From: Penelope pileata
Taxonomy: Eukaryota; Chordata; Aves; Galliformes; Cracidae
Assembly: GCA_013396635.1 (NCBI GenBank)
Contig: WBMW01000154.1
Span: 609,744 to 673,743 of the forward strand
Length of the DNA stretch: 64,000 nucleotides
Direction of reading: 5' to 3'
A program made the position numbers and the translations under genes. Below, piece after piece: positions 48,126 to 59,382 of the stretch. Every line of letters starts with the position of its first letter. Position 1 is the first letter of the stretch. The notes below the pieces were generated by a model. That model searched no databases. It saw only the letters and a list, made by a program, of their open reading frames with translations, and had not been told where the DNA came from.

Positions 48126-48745
48126 TAAGTCTGACCACATTCTTCTTTTGTAAAATGAAATGGAAGAAGTTGAAAATTTGAGTGTGAAAAGACCAAAAAA
48201 TTTGCATCTCTAGACTTCTACTTCGCCTTCTTCTTTTGATGTTAATTTCCCTCCTGAAAGCTGAAAGGACTGGTTTGTCTTTAGTCTCTGGTACAGTTTT
48301 GCTTAAATTAGAAGTGATTTATTTGTGGATTTTTGATGTGGCTTGTTTCCTATGACCTGGACTGAGTCCTCAAAATTCATTTTCTTTAGATATTTGACTC
48401 CAATTCAAAGGCCTTTTGGTTAAAAAGGGAGAAATTACAAAGATGGAAGAGGGTAGCTTTACATAATGCTCCTCACATCGCTATCCTTCTTCCCTACTCT
48501 CCATCCCTTTATAAAACGTAGTTTGCTTCTCATTCTCTTGCCAAGACAGTTCCTCATTCCTGCCACACATTCCTTAATTTTATATGAATACCAAGAAAAA
48601 TACTGCAGACCTTGCATGGGCAAACCTCCCTTTGAAACCAATGGAAATGTTACCTGAGTAAGGTTCTAAAAGCTTGGCCCTCCACTAGTAAATCATAAGA
48701 AAGGAAAAAAGTCACTGAGAAACCAAAACACTCTGTGTTCTTACT
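48126..48745. other. unique noncoding sequence
   Basis: No gene or recognised repeat is seen. Confidence 0.5.
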
Positions 48746-48812
48746 TTAAAAAAAAAAAAAGAGGGTGCAGGAGGTGGGGGAAGGTTGAGGTAGGGTTTTG
48801 GGTTGAGGGGTT
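48746..48812 (+). repeat. A-run followed by a G-rich purine tract
   Basis: A run of about 13-14 A is followed by about 50 bases almost free of C, with G-runs ggg, ggggg, ggg, ggg and gggg separated by short spacers. The last part (gggttttgggttgagggg) has three G-runs with 4-nt loops. This is a possible G-quadruplex former with one long loop. No gene start lies nearby to give it a promoter context. Confidence 0.7.
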
Positions 48813-49811
48813 ATATTTAGAAAAAAACCTAAATTTGGCGTTGCTGCCAATATGAGCACATGGAGTTTCAATTTGTGGTTTCTCTTCATGCAGTACATTT
48901 TGAAATTGGAATTTAAAACAAAATATACATCTCTGTGTCTGAGTGTATATAACAATTTGTCATTTCTTGGCGGGAATTTGAAACTATTTTTAGTGCTCAG
49001 AAATAGTCTTCTCTTCCCTTCCTTCACCTCACCAACCAACCCCCTTCCAAATTACTCTTTAATCAACATTACAAGATTGTTACAACTTTCCAAATTCTTG
49101 AAGGAAGGAAAATAGTGACAGGAAATTAATAATTACTGAGGAATGAAGCTATATTTTCATTTCCTGGCCTGTTTGGAGTTAAATGTTAAGTTAAAGTAAT
49201 TTGTCCAAAAGTTGAACAGAACATTATCTGTAGATTCATTTTAGCAAATTCCATTCAAGAACAATGTTCTCGAAAGAAATATATATCACTAAGGGGATCA
49301 GGAAATCCTCCTAAATCCAGAGCACTTGTGCTTCATACAAGTGCTTGAATAAGAAAATCCCTCCCATGGGGGAGGTCTAGCAGTGGAGATGGTATGTCAT
49401 TCTCCAAAACCAAAGTGAGGATGCCAGCATAGGGTCCTTTGACCACTCATAAACTTCACTGTACACCGAATCCTGGGCATGGGAGAGATGCCAGGTGTCT
49501 GACCTGGATTACCAGACAATGACAGCATTGTAATGCCTTCAAGCTGACCACCATCCATTCCCGACTCACCTTCACACCTCGGCTTGCCTTTGAGCTCAGT
49601 GCAGGATTAAGGTGGCCACAGCCTGCCAGGCCACTGCCTCTCCCCTTCATCACCTTCCATGCCATAACCACTGAAGTGCCTGAGCTAAATCGTCTTTCTT
49701 CTCCAGCTGTGAAGCTGGGCCCTTCCCTGAGTTTGATTGTGATGTACTCTGCTGAGCTGAGAGGCAATACTGAGTCAGGGTAATGATCTTCCTTATGTCC
49801 TTTCTCTCTGC
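48813..49811. other. unique noncoding sequence
   Basis: No gene is seen. The 202-codon minus frame (49456-50064) is the longest in the window, but it runs through the antisense of the CR1 fragment at 49.8 kb and has no motif of its own. Confidence 0.5.
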
Positions 49812-49985
49812 TAATGCCCAGAGTGGTGATGGACACCCCATCCCTGGAGACACTCAAGTTCATGCTGGAGAGGGCTCTGAGCACCCTGATCAAGCTGCAG
49901 GTGTCTCTGCTCATTACAGGGCAGTTGGACCAGATGGCCTTTAAAGGTCCCTTCCAAGTCAAGTGGTTCTCTGATTCTGTAATGG
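49812..49985 (+). mobile_element. CR1 LINE, 3' UTR fragment
   Basis: CR1 3' UTR landmarks are present: gacaccccatccctggagac, actcaagttcatgctggaga, gggctctgagcaccctgatc, gttggaccagatggccttta, ggtcccttccaagtcaagtg and a final gattctgta. It is 5' truncated, and only one degenerate 8-mer remains at the end. Confidence 0.9.
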
Positions 49986-50144
49986 ATAAAAATGGATGCT
50001 TAGGGAAACACATAAAGACATAAATAGACATAAATATTGTCGTGTCTCCCTGCAAGTTCCCCAAGCTTTAGGACTTTGTGGTCAATGGATTTCCTAAACC
50101 AGTGGCTGCTGCCTTTGCAGTTAATATTTGCTTGCTTTTTCCTC

Positions 50145-51445
50145 CGAGATCTGGTCTAGTCACTTTTTGAACTTTTGTAAACTTTTAGCCCCTACATCCT
50201 GTGGCAAAATATTCACTGCTTAACTCAGCGTTGTATGAGGAAATGCCTCCTCCTCTTGCTTTCCAACCTGCCACCTACTAGTTTCAGGGTAGATCTTTTA
50301 TTAGAAAAGACAGAGAGCTGTTGTTACTTAGTCATCTTCGATGCTTTTATGGGTGCCATGCCATATCTCGGAAGATTCTGTGTATGTTTCCTAGTTCTAT
50401 GTTAGGCAAGACAAGATTTTTAGGTAGCTCTAGTTAATATTTTGAATTAGAATTACTTGTGTAGCTAGAAATACTAACACAGCTTTTGGTCCCAGCACTT
50501 TCTTTACTTCTTTGCTGTTTTTGTTTCAGATCTGGGGGGAATTTATGTACCTGACAATATGTTGATTTTTTTCCGGCAATTCTACCTAATTTAATAGGAG
50601 ATTTTACGTCCATCTACATGTCTTGTCTACACTCGTTTGCAACTACTGTAGAAGTAAGTCTTACTACATGCTTTTAAGAACTGTAAACAGTATTCAAGAT
50701 GTGTTTGTGCCACTTATAAAGCAGCATACAAATGGTTTGAGGGTTTTTTTGGTTTGTCTTTTTTTTGTTCTCCATTCCTCTCCAAATAGCTCTTAAACTC
50801 AAGTAAAGTTTTTTTTGGGCTGCTACTGAACACTGAGCTGCTTTATTACAGAACTATCTGCTATCATTCCAAGATCTCTGTCCTAAAGGGTAACAGCTAA
50901 GAGCACATCTGAAGAACATATCCTTATGTATGTTAATTGAGAGGTTCTTTTCTTAGGTGCATTACCTCTGATTTATCAGTACTGAATTTCATCCTACACT
51001 TTTTTCATCAGGATCACAGAGCTGATTTATTGCCTCTGCAAATCTTCATAGTGGAGCTTTAATTTTTACTCCGCGTGGCCATGTGTCACCTGGTGAGCAA
51101 ACTTCATGCTTTCACTAGACTGTGAGGTCACTTATATATATGTTGCACAGTTCAAGTACAAGCAGAAATTATTTTGAAAGTGCACTGACAAACATCCAGG
51201 AACTATCACTATTCGCCACTTGTTGTTTCCTACCTTTCAGCCAGATGCATATCCATACACATCCATATCTTACCTATCCCACAGCAGCTCTTTAACAGAC
51301 TTTGATGAAGGACTTTGCAGATTTCTCTTTAGAAATAGTCAGATTTTGTCAATCAGTTCTCCCTTGTCCATGTGCTCACTGACTCCTTCAAAGCACACTA
51401 TATTCCCATCACAAAAACTGGATAGATTATTCCCCACTACTGCAC
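50145..51445 (-). mobile_element. ancient CR1/L3-like LINE, reverse-transcriptase 3' half, antisense
   Basis: The plus strand matches, block by block and in order, the reverse complement of an old amniote CR1/L3-type ORF2: ttttgaacttttgtaaactt, tacatcctgtggcaaaatat, actgcttaactcagcgttgt, attcaagatgtgtttgtgcc, ttccaagatctctgtcctaa, gggtaacagctaa, ggtgcattacctctgattta, tcagtactgaatttcatcc, ttgtccatgtgctcactgac and tccttcaaagcacacta. It spans about 1.3 kb, many times the usual CR1 remnant here, but is far more diverged than the young CR1 copies and carries many indels. No open frame survives. Boundaries are approximate. Confidence 0.8.
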
Positions 51446-51956
51446 CCAACTCTTATTTATTCATGTGTTATGATCTTATTCTTAATTATTATTTCAATAA
51501 ACTTTCTTGCCACATGTTCCTAACTTAGTGTGTTTCTGTTTGGAGTAATGCATTAATAATTGGCATCGCTTTGCAATTTTCCATTTCTGCAATACAAGGG
51601 CAGATTTAAATTAGAGATTACATACAGCCAGGAGATCCATGATTTCTGAATTGCCTTTCCTTAGAACCCTCCAATGAACACCATGTGATGCTGCCAATTT
51701 GTTTCACCTAATTTTTCTTAATCTGTTCTGTTTTTTACAGTTGAAGTTGAGACAACTAAAGTATGTGTTAAGGACTCATGGTGAATGAAAATAGAAAAGA
51801 AAAAGTCATATTTCTTCTATGTTGTTGCCTTTTCTCACTGCTCCATTTGCACGCTTGCTGTGAGACACTCATTTTTAGGATTTTATTTTTTATTTTTTAT
51901 TTTTTGCTTTTTTAAAGTTGGTCTTCCCCAGTGCTGTTGCTTAGCTATCCTATATA
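51446..51956. other. unique noncoding sequence with T-rich low complexity
   Basis: No gene is seen. An (ATTTTTT)-type run lies around 51880-51906. TA (51955-51956) is the left target dinucleotide of the mariner element that follows. Confidence 0.6.
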
Positions 51957-51988
51957 CGTAGGTCACTCTGAAAGTAATGCCTCCTATT
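51957..51988 (+). repeat. mariner left terminal inverted repeat
   Basis: The left end reads cgtaggtcactctgaaagta followed by atgcctcctatt. It pairs with the right end at 52465-52500. The outer 11 bases are diverged between the two ends and the inner 20 are identical. Confidence 0.85.
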
Positions 51989-52464
51989 TATTTCCGTGAA
52001 AACTACAACAGATACAAAGAGCACAATAACACCGTTTGATAGAGCAAATTCTCTGCTGCAAAACACTGCTTTTCGACACAGTCACCACCATCAGCTTTGC
52101 GTTTTGCCAGCTATGAACAAGAGCCCGCATGCCACGCTCGTAAAAGTCTGCACCAGTGGAGGTGACCACTGTCACTGTCATCACTGCTGAAGCACACCAT
52201 CACCGCCACACTGTGCCCACATCCACTGTTTGGTCTCCAAAAGCTTTCAGCAAGTGCCAATGAATGTCAATGGGTGCCATTTCTTCTGCATGGTGGAATT
52301 CAGTTCCAAACCTTTGCTTCATCCGCACTTCATGCCAGATGCCATTTGGTCAGGCTGCCCCTCTGCTGCCATCTGTCACACAGCAACAAAATGTAATGGA
52401 ATATTGGTGGGAAGGTTTAACCTCTGCTGCCATGCCACCGCCTCTGATGTTGTGGGCCAACATA

Positions 52465-52500
52465 ATAAAATAGGAGGCATTACTTTCAGGGCAACCCTCA
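52465..52500 (-). repeat. mariner right terminal inverted repeat
   Basis: The right end, read on the minus strand, begins tgagggttgccctgaaagta and continues atgcctcctatt. TA follows immediately at 52501-52502. Confidence 0.85.
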
Positions 52501-53180
52501 TATTTCTGTTTATTTGATCTCTATACACTTCATTTTGACAGGTAATATGCATTTGATCTGAGGAGTCAGTAAGAAGGAATCCTCACAACTATTTCATCTT
52601 CAAGTAATCTTTCTGCTTGCTAACATTTCATGTCTCAAATAAACTGGAACGAGCTTGTCCCTCACTGACTATGTCCCGGCCAATGCAGCTTTTGTAATTC
52701 TTTACTTAACTTGTCAATCTGTCTTTACATTTTTGTTGCTTTTATTTGAGTTCCATCAAGTACTCAGCTACCTGTGAGAACTTGTATTCTTGATGGATCT
52801 GATGCTGACATTTAGATCTGCTTCTGACAAATCCCCTGAAATGCAGGTAAGGTCTCGGCAGGTTTGAATAGACTCTACTCAGAGATGTCAATCACCAGAA
52901 TGGCTCAGGTCCACGCACTCCTGTTTGTGCCTCCAGACAATGCCACACCACCATAAAAATAAATCTAAGAGAACGCCTGAATCTATTCTGTCTCCAAATA
53001 TCATATAGAGAGGTGTTCAGGCAAGAGCAGTGTGGCCCAGGGTTGGCACTGAAACAAGATCCAGATGTATTTGATGCCAAAAAAAAAATAAATCATTTAA
53101 TTTCTTTGTTTCTCTGTTTTTCCTGAGTCACTTTGTCTATACTTCCCCACTCAATGAGTACTGTATTATATTGTACTTAG

Positions 53181-53252
53181 AACAATTTCAACAAGAAAGA
53201 TTGAGGGGAGAGGTAGAACAATTTTAACAAGAAGGATTGAGGGGAGAGGTTG
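53181..53252. repeat. 36-bp tandem duplication, two units
   Basis: The unit at 53181-53216 (aacaatttcaacaagaaaga, then ttgaggggagaggtag) is repeated at 53217-53252 with three mismatches. It is a local replication-type duplication, old enough to have diverged slightly. Confidence 0.93.
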
Positions 53253-54970
53253 ATGGCCATCTGATACATACATGACCTAACACTCTAGTCTGAATGAGGC
53301 AGATTGAAGATCTGGATTTCTGCCATCTCAAGTGAGGTCTTTGACCGCCCTTGTGCTATTGGCAGTGCTGGGACATCATGGGGAGACAGGGGTTGGTCTC
53401 TTTGTTTGGTCAGAAATTCCATCTCTGACCTGGTAAAAAGCGTAGCTGGAACCTATTTTGGAAAGCTTCCTATCTGATGAACCAACATTTTCAACTGGAA
53501 AAAAAAAGTTTTATCAAAAGCATCTTGGCTTGCTAGCAAGTGACTTGGGAAGGTGAATGCATTTCTTGAGAGTTTTGAAGAAATTGCATTTAAGGCTTTT
53601 GAGCGTAGTTTATTCTTTATGTCAGTGAACCTTGCAGCTTTAAAATAGGACAGGTCAGAGACTGCTACTGGCAACTCACTGGATAGTAAATCCCTGCAAT
53701 ATTCACAAACACAGGTCAAAAGGAGGCTAAATGGATTCATAGGGTTTGGCAAATGAGATGGAAACTCTGAAGATTACTGACGGGCTAACATCATAATATC
53801 AAGAAATGACTCTTCTGAGTATCCATGGAAAGTGTACAGCAAACTCCAGGAAAATAAACTTTAATATGAAGCAGCCATCTGTCCGAAGTCTGGATTTATG
53901 TTTCAGCTGAGCATTGTTAAGTGCTTTAAGAGCACAAACTGATGCACAAGCTTAGCTTCCTCCAACAGGTGTTAGCTGTGTTGGGTGAAGATACTGAGCT
54001 ATTGTGTTGGAAGAAGCATAGGAGCCATGAGAGGTAAAATGATGGCCATGAGGATATAACCAGTTTCAGAAAGAATTGAAAGTACAGATGCAAACATCTG
54101 GTTCTCATACTCAGGATTAAAGTTATATGTGTACCACACTTCAGCACAGATGTTGATCAACCTACACATTAGTAAAACAAGCTGCTTGGTCACTTTGCGG
54201 CATCTCACACAACTCCTAGAAATGGACTATTTGTTTTATTGCTTTATAAAACCTGTCTGGGCCAGTGGTCTGTATCAGGAAAAAGCAATATTTGTGAAGC
54301 AAATAACATGTGCCCAGTAGTTCTCTCAAAAAAAAGGGGGAAATTGAAGGCGTCCTAGGGACCTCTATTTTTCAGTACCTGTTCTGAAACTTAATAAGAG
54401 TTTTGTTGAGTTCTCAAGAGTGGTTCACCTTCATATTGCGTAACATAGGTGGATCATCCCCATGCTGTGGAAATAGAATTCTGTGTCTGTTTATGACTAA
54501 AATATTGCTTCTCCAGAGAAATACTCTTCACACCTGAACTACTTTTGAAAATCTTCGCTTTACAACACACCTGTTTCACAGAAAAAGTAAAACACCACTG
54601 TATTTCTACCTGAGAAAGGGCCAAATTAGCAGTAGTTTTCCGGAAAAAAAAATATATCTTGCACAGGAAATGCACATATGCATTTGAAAACATCACTGGA
54701 AGCAAAGTCTGCGTGTGCGTGTGTGTGTCAGGGTCCAGCCTGGAGGTGGAAGGACTCTCCTGTCTGAAAAATGTATTATGTGACAGATTCAAGTTCCTAC
54801 AAGTTCTTATGCTAGTCCTTTTCCTCAGGCTTGTCCCGTTCAAATTCTCCAACAGCTCCAATCATTAAATGTTATTTGCTCTCTTCAGCGAATCCTCAAC
54901 TTAGCTGTTGGCCTGGGGAGTCTGGCAACCTGTATGCAAGAGAAGGCCAGGGTAAAAGAGTAGAAGTGTT

Positions 54971-55004
54971 GCTGAACAGGGTGTGAGGCTGAACAGGGTG
55001 TGAG
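54971..55004. repeat. 17-bp tandem duplication, two identical units
   Basis: gctgaacagggtgtgag occurs twice in direct succession (54971-54987 and 54988-55004) with no mismatch. Confidence 0.95.
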
Positions 55005-58000
55005 GTTGTGCTCCCACACTGTCAGATATCACTTCATGTCCTTGCTAATAGCTTTCAGTTTTGTACTTCTCAGATCAGTCCTTGCTGTATATCAAGTTCC
55101 TGAACCCATGGCTCTTAACGGAAGAGTAATGCATGTATTTAATAATACGAAAAAATTTTTGGCTCACATTTGACACTGCTACAGAAGACACTTTGACATA
55201 AAAAATACCTAGTATTCTACTTCTAAATACCTGCTCTGGCAAGCTGAGCTTGCTCAGAAGCAATGTGGCAACACTGATTTATGGGCTGTGGGAGCAAAAG
55301 AGGATCCTCACATCCAACACAACCTAGAGGCTGCTCAGTGCTGCATCAGTACGGGTTTCACAAGGTTGCCTCCGTCATAAGTATGTCTTTATGTCCTTGC
55401 TGGACTGCTTTGCTTTGGTGCTTGTTTAAAATGGATGTAGCCTCGCAGTGTTTGAAAAAAAAAAAATCACAATGACAAAGCAAAAACTATAAAATTAAGC
55501 ATAACTGAAGTGTTAAAACTGGAGCCAACCTGGCACACTTACATTTTGTTCAGTCCTAGTGCTGGAGTAATTCCTTCCAGGAGAAAACCAAAGAAGTCTG
55601 AACCTCAAGAGGGAAAACATTTCAGTGCAGACTAAAGGTATTTCAGACAGTACCAGAAGAAAAACTTCACGTGAAGGGAGCAGTTCTAACTGATAGCTTT
55701 AAGGTTACTTCCACAGAGATTCAGGGCTGCCACTTTCTGTGGTAAAATGTTATTCCTGTTCAATATGCCAACTTTTTCATTCTTATATGCCTGAAGTCAG
55801 CCTTTTCATGGCAGTTTGTGTTCCCAGCACCTCTGAGAACCAGATCTGTTTTCATGTAGGACTCAAAATCCAGACCTCCAGGTGACAGAGTACCTATTTG
55901 CAAACGAAGGCATGTGTTCGTAACGCTGTTGTTTTCCTTGTTAGGGAGGAACTTACTTTTAATCCCAGGGAGACAAACTGTACAAAGTGCATTTGTGCAA
56001 AAATTCAGCAAGACCACATCAGCTCTTGAACAGGAAGGACCTAAAGAAAGGTATTAGCAGGATCGGATCTGGTGCTTTCTGACAGGCAGCCAAACCTAGG
56101 AAGTCAAAAAAAGAAATCAATGCAAAAATAGATTTATGCTTAAATTGAAGTGTGCACAATTTCCATTTCTATTGCTGCACCCCGGGTTAAGCAAGTATCA
56201 TGTGATAGTTCATAATCCCACAGCCGTGGGCTCAAAGAGACACCCATCTCACCATTAATTTGTCTGTTTTCAGCAATAGGACAACAACAGCATTTCTGGT
56301 GGCATTAACCCCCTCCCTCCTCAAAGTGACAGGGATCTGCATGAATTTGCCCACTGCTGTACGTCCCAAGCCCTGCTTTGGGGCACCATCACAGGTGAGC
56401 TAAGTCACACTGGGCATTTCCCTCTCTCTCAGCCTGATTTACTCTCTCATGTTTAAGAATAAGGTGGTAGGGAATTGTTACTATTGCATAAAATGGACTG
56501 TCAGAACTCACAGGATCCCATTTCCTGTGTGTACAAGGCTTTGCTTGTGTAGACCACATAACCACAGTGATAAGTACCTGCTTCCTGAACCCAGAAGCAA
56601 ATGTCTTGCAGGAAGAGTATAAGAACCCACATTTGAAAATTCAGCCCGACAGTGCTGACCTGTGCCTCTGCAGATTGCCAGGGGAGATTCGTCCTTTTGT
56701 CACAGCATCTCATGGCCTTGAATATTTAGCTGGCAAATACTCAGCTGGCAGACAAACTCCTCTTTCCAGACTGTCCCTTAGTGCCTGGGTGGGGGTTATG
56801 CCTTGCAGGGAAGACCCTTGTTCTGAGTGTCTTTCCAGTGCTGACATCTCTAGAAGTAACAATTCTACAAATGAAAGATATTTAACAATGCTTCTGGTGA
56901 GGGATGATCCAGAAGAGTTTCCGGTTCTGTGCCTAAGAACTACTTTTTCAGGGCCAACAATATTCTACACTTGTTTTCACCACTGTGTTTTAGATGTGCT
57001 CAGTGAGCTGTAAGAACTATTCCCTATTTATGCAGACCACTATTGCTAGAGCTCACTGTAGAGGGGGACCACTGTTAAACTCTCTTCCATTGAAGACCGC
57101 AGGGCAGCTCACTGAACCAAGTGTTTATCCACTTGTGGAGAGAGAGCAGAATAACGCTCAAGAACTATATCTGAGCACTGGGAGTGATTACCACCTTCAT
57201 TCATGCTATCTGCCCAGGTCTGAGCTGCACGTCTCCAGGCTGCACATTACATGAACCCAGGGACCTCCCATCCACGGGCAGGGAGAAAGCAGAGCCCACA
57301 AAACCTCCGTTCTGCTCCCCTCATTCCAAAAGTTCACCATTCACCTCCATTGTGACAGAGAAGAAGAAAAATAAGAGGGCACGTATTGCTGCTGTGGGCC
57401 ACAAGGAGGTATGGCTTCAATGCTTCTGAATCAATTGCTGAGGTGGTGTGGCTTTGGCAAGATGTCAAAACGCACAGCTGGCTAATATAGACCCCTCTTT
57501 TCTTCAGAGCCACCTCAGAAGCAGCTATTGATTCTTAAGGCAGTAATATTCATCTGGCATCTCATTCATTCCAAGTTAATTGCTTAAATGGGTGGAAAAG
57601 GAAATTTGTGAAATGAAATGTTCTGCTGCATCAGGCATAAAGGAAACTTCGTCCCTATTAAGCTGGAAATGCTTCCCAAAGACAACACGTAGGCTTTACT
57701 GTGCCGAGGCACTTAAGTTCAATTCTTCAGTGGGGCCACTGTTTAAAGAGAGCATTACTAACTTGGTCACAGCAAGCTTCTGTGCTTCAACTTCCCAGTC
57801 ACTCAGTTTACTCTTCAGGATGGTTTTCCCCCTACAGCTTAAAAATATGGCTTTGGAAAGAATCACTAAATAAGTAAATACTTGAGTCTAGCCGGGTTTT
57901 CTTTCTAGATCCAAACCCTGGCATGGATAGAAGTCTTTCAACTATCTGTCCTATCTGCTAAGGATACTGTTGCTGGTATTAATTGGCATATTGTTTAGAG

Positions 58001-59017
58001 AAATAACACGTTTTCAAGAGGGAAGGAAAAAACATTCTAAATAAGCTGCTGGTCAAACGATTTTTATGCACGTCAGCAGCTTGGGAAGAAGGAGAAAGGT
58101 GTAGTTTCATTTTAAGCGTTTCTCTGAAGAAAAGTTCCAGTTTACATTACCATGAATTTCTCTTTCAGAGTGCTTTTCATTTTCAGGATGCAATTTTGTG
58201 CTTCCTTTTCACAGCAGACTTTTTTCACAATCTATATAGCAGTCCTCTAAGAATTGACTGTTTTGCCTCTCAAAATAAAGCTTCTTTAGTACCTGCATTA
58301 ATTCCTTGTGTTTGACATCACGCCCATACAAAATGCCTTAACTGAAGGGATAATAACACCAGAGCTATTAATTTAATTATTGATAGTAGTTGGCAACTGT
58401 TTGAAGGAGGTGTTCTAATATTTTCATTCATTTTCAGTTTTTAATGCCATTTCCATTTGTAAGGCCCACTCTACTGGCTCTAGAAGTCTCACAGACACTT
58501 CTTTTCCCTGACTATAAGGCCCAAGGAAGGTTTGCACAGTGTTTAAATGCTTGGCCCAGGTTACCATCCAAAGGTCTGCTGCCATTAGCTTGTGAAAATT
58601 GCTCATGAGCAATTTTCTCCAGAAAAAGCATTCAAAGGAGATTTCAGTCCTCTGTTGAGTATTTTTGTCTCCCCAGCTCTGGTACTGCTGTGTGACAAGC
58701 CATTGACTCCTTACACCTTAGCCGTCAACAGCCTCAAGGAGCCAAAACAGTCAATGACTGTCAAAACAAAGACCTGTTCCCATGGTCCTTGAGGCTCTCC
58801 AGCTCAGCAGCAGCAGCGTAAGTTACACATTGCCATCTCCTGCAGCTTCCCAGTCCAGAGACCCAGTTCCAAGCTCTTGGTTCAGGGACTGGGTCTGCTC
58901 TGAGATGGCACCGTATCTCTGGAGAACAAGTGCCTGTTCAGTTCAGTGTTCAATAGTCCTCCAAGGAACCTGAAAAAGACTTTTTTAATGAAAATTCCAC
59001 TTTGTTGAATTCAGGGA

Positions 59018-59382
59018 TGTTTTGCAAATGAAGCAGCAACATTGCTTCAGACAGATTCTTTGCAATCCCAGGCAAAGTATCTGAGGGCTTAACGAAAGAC
59101 ACAAACAAAAATTTCACAGAAGCTCTGACTTACACAACCAATGAGCAGCAATCTCCCACCAAAATGCTACTTCTCCAAAGAGCAGCTGATCTCTGAGCAA
59201 GATGCATTCTTAAATGAGTGCACTCTTAAATGAGCCCAGGGCAGCCCAACCCTGGGTCCACCTCTTCCAGTCACCCAGGGAGCACAGGTGCAGAAAACTT
59301 CCCCGTGCTCCCCAGGCCAGCCACAGCCCTTCACCAGATGCTCAATCACAGATTCAGGCTGTGACCTAGTATTTCCCTCACA
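59018..59382 (-). mobile_element. solo LTR of family 1, copy B, about 365 bp
   Basis: On the minus strand it starts TGTGAGGGAAATACTAGGTC and ends in AAAACA. It shares with copy A the blocks tgattgagcatctggtgaag, gtggctggcctggggagcac, ggtggacccaggg, ctgggctcatttaagag and, near its end, gaagcaatgttgctgcttca. Flanks are AGGGA and AGAGG, so a 5-bp duplication is at best degraded. The TATA-like block is duplicated (59205-59236). No internal retroviral region is present. Boundaries were set by alignment with copy A. Confidence 0.84.
59205..59236 (-). repeat. 16-bp tandem duplication of the LTR TATA-like block
   Basis: cattcttaaatgagtg (59205-59220) is followed by cactcttaaatgagcc (59221-59236), so the CTCATTTAAGA core-promoter-like motif of this LTR is present twice on the minus strand. 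Copies A and C have one. Confidence 0.85.

Larger units (their letters stand above)
51957..52500 (+). mobile_element. mariner (Galluhop-like) internally deleted element, 544 bp
   Basis: The two ends are inverted repeats sharing CTGAAAGTAATGCCTCCTAT (left 51968-51987, right as its complement 52466-52485), and the element is bounded by TA on both sides (51955-51956 and 52501-52502), as in Tc1/mariner insertions. The left half (tttccgtgaaaactacaaca, gatacaaagagcacaataac) and the 'gccagctatgaacaagagcc' and 'catgccacgctcgtaaaagt' blocks match the chicken Galluhop mariner. A full mariner is about 1.3 kb. This copy lacks most of the transposase and has no DD34D catalytic frame, so it is a nonautonomous relic. 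Orientation is arbitrary. Confidence 0.9.
52503..59017. other. noncoding sequence with two short tandem duplications
   Basis: No gene or mobile element is recognised. Apart from the tandem units listed separately, there are A-runs near 53079-53088 and 55456-55467 and a gtgtgt stretch near 54709-54728. Minus frames at 53453-53752 and 53999-54208 and the plus 148-codon frame at 56567-57013 have no domain motifs that I recognise. Confidence 0.45.

Noticed and set aside
48781..48812. Telomere-like repeat (ggtagggttttgggttgagg)
   Set aside because: The units are irregular and do not form TTAGGG arrays; a simple G-rich tract explains it.
49456..50064. Longest open frame in the window, 202 codons, minus strand
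   Set aside because: It runs antisense through the CR1 fragment at 49.8 kb, has no domain motif and no sign of splice or promoter context.
53999..54208. Minus frame with two hydrophobic segments resembling the end of a membrane protein
   Set aside because: Only 69 codons, no recognisable family and no clear splice borders or upstream exons.
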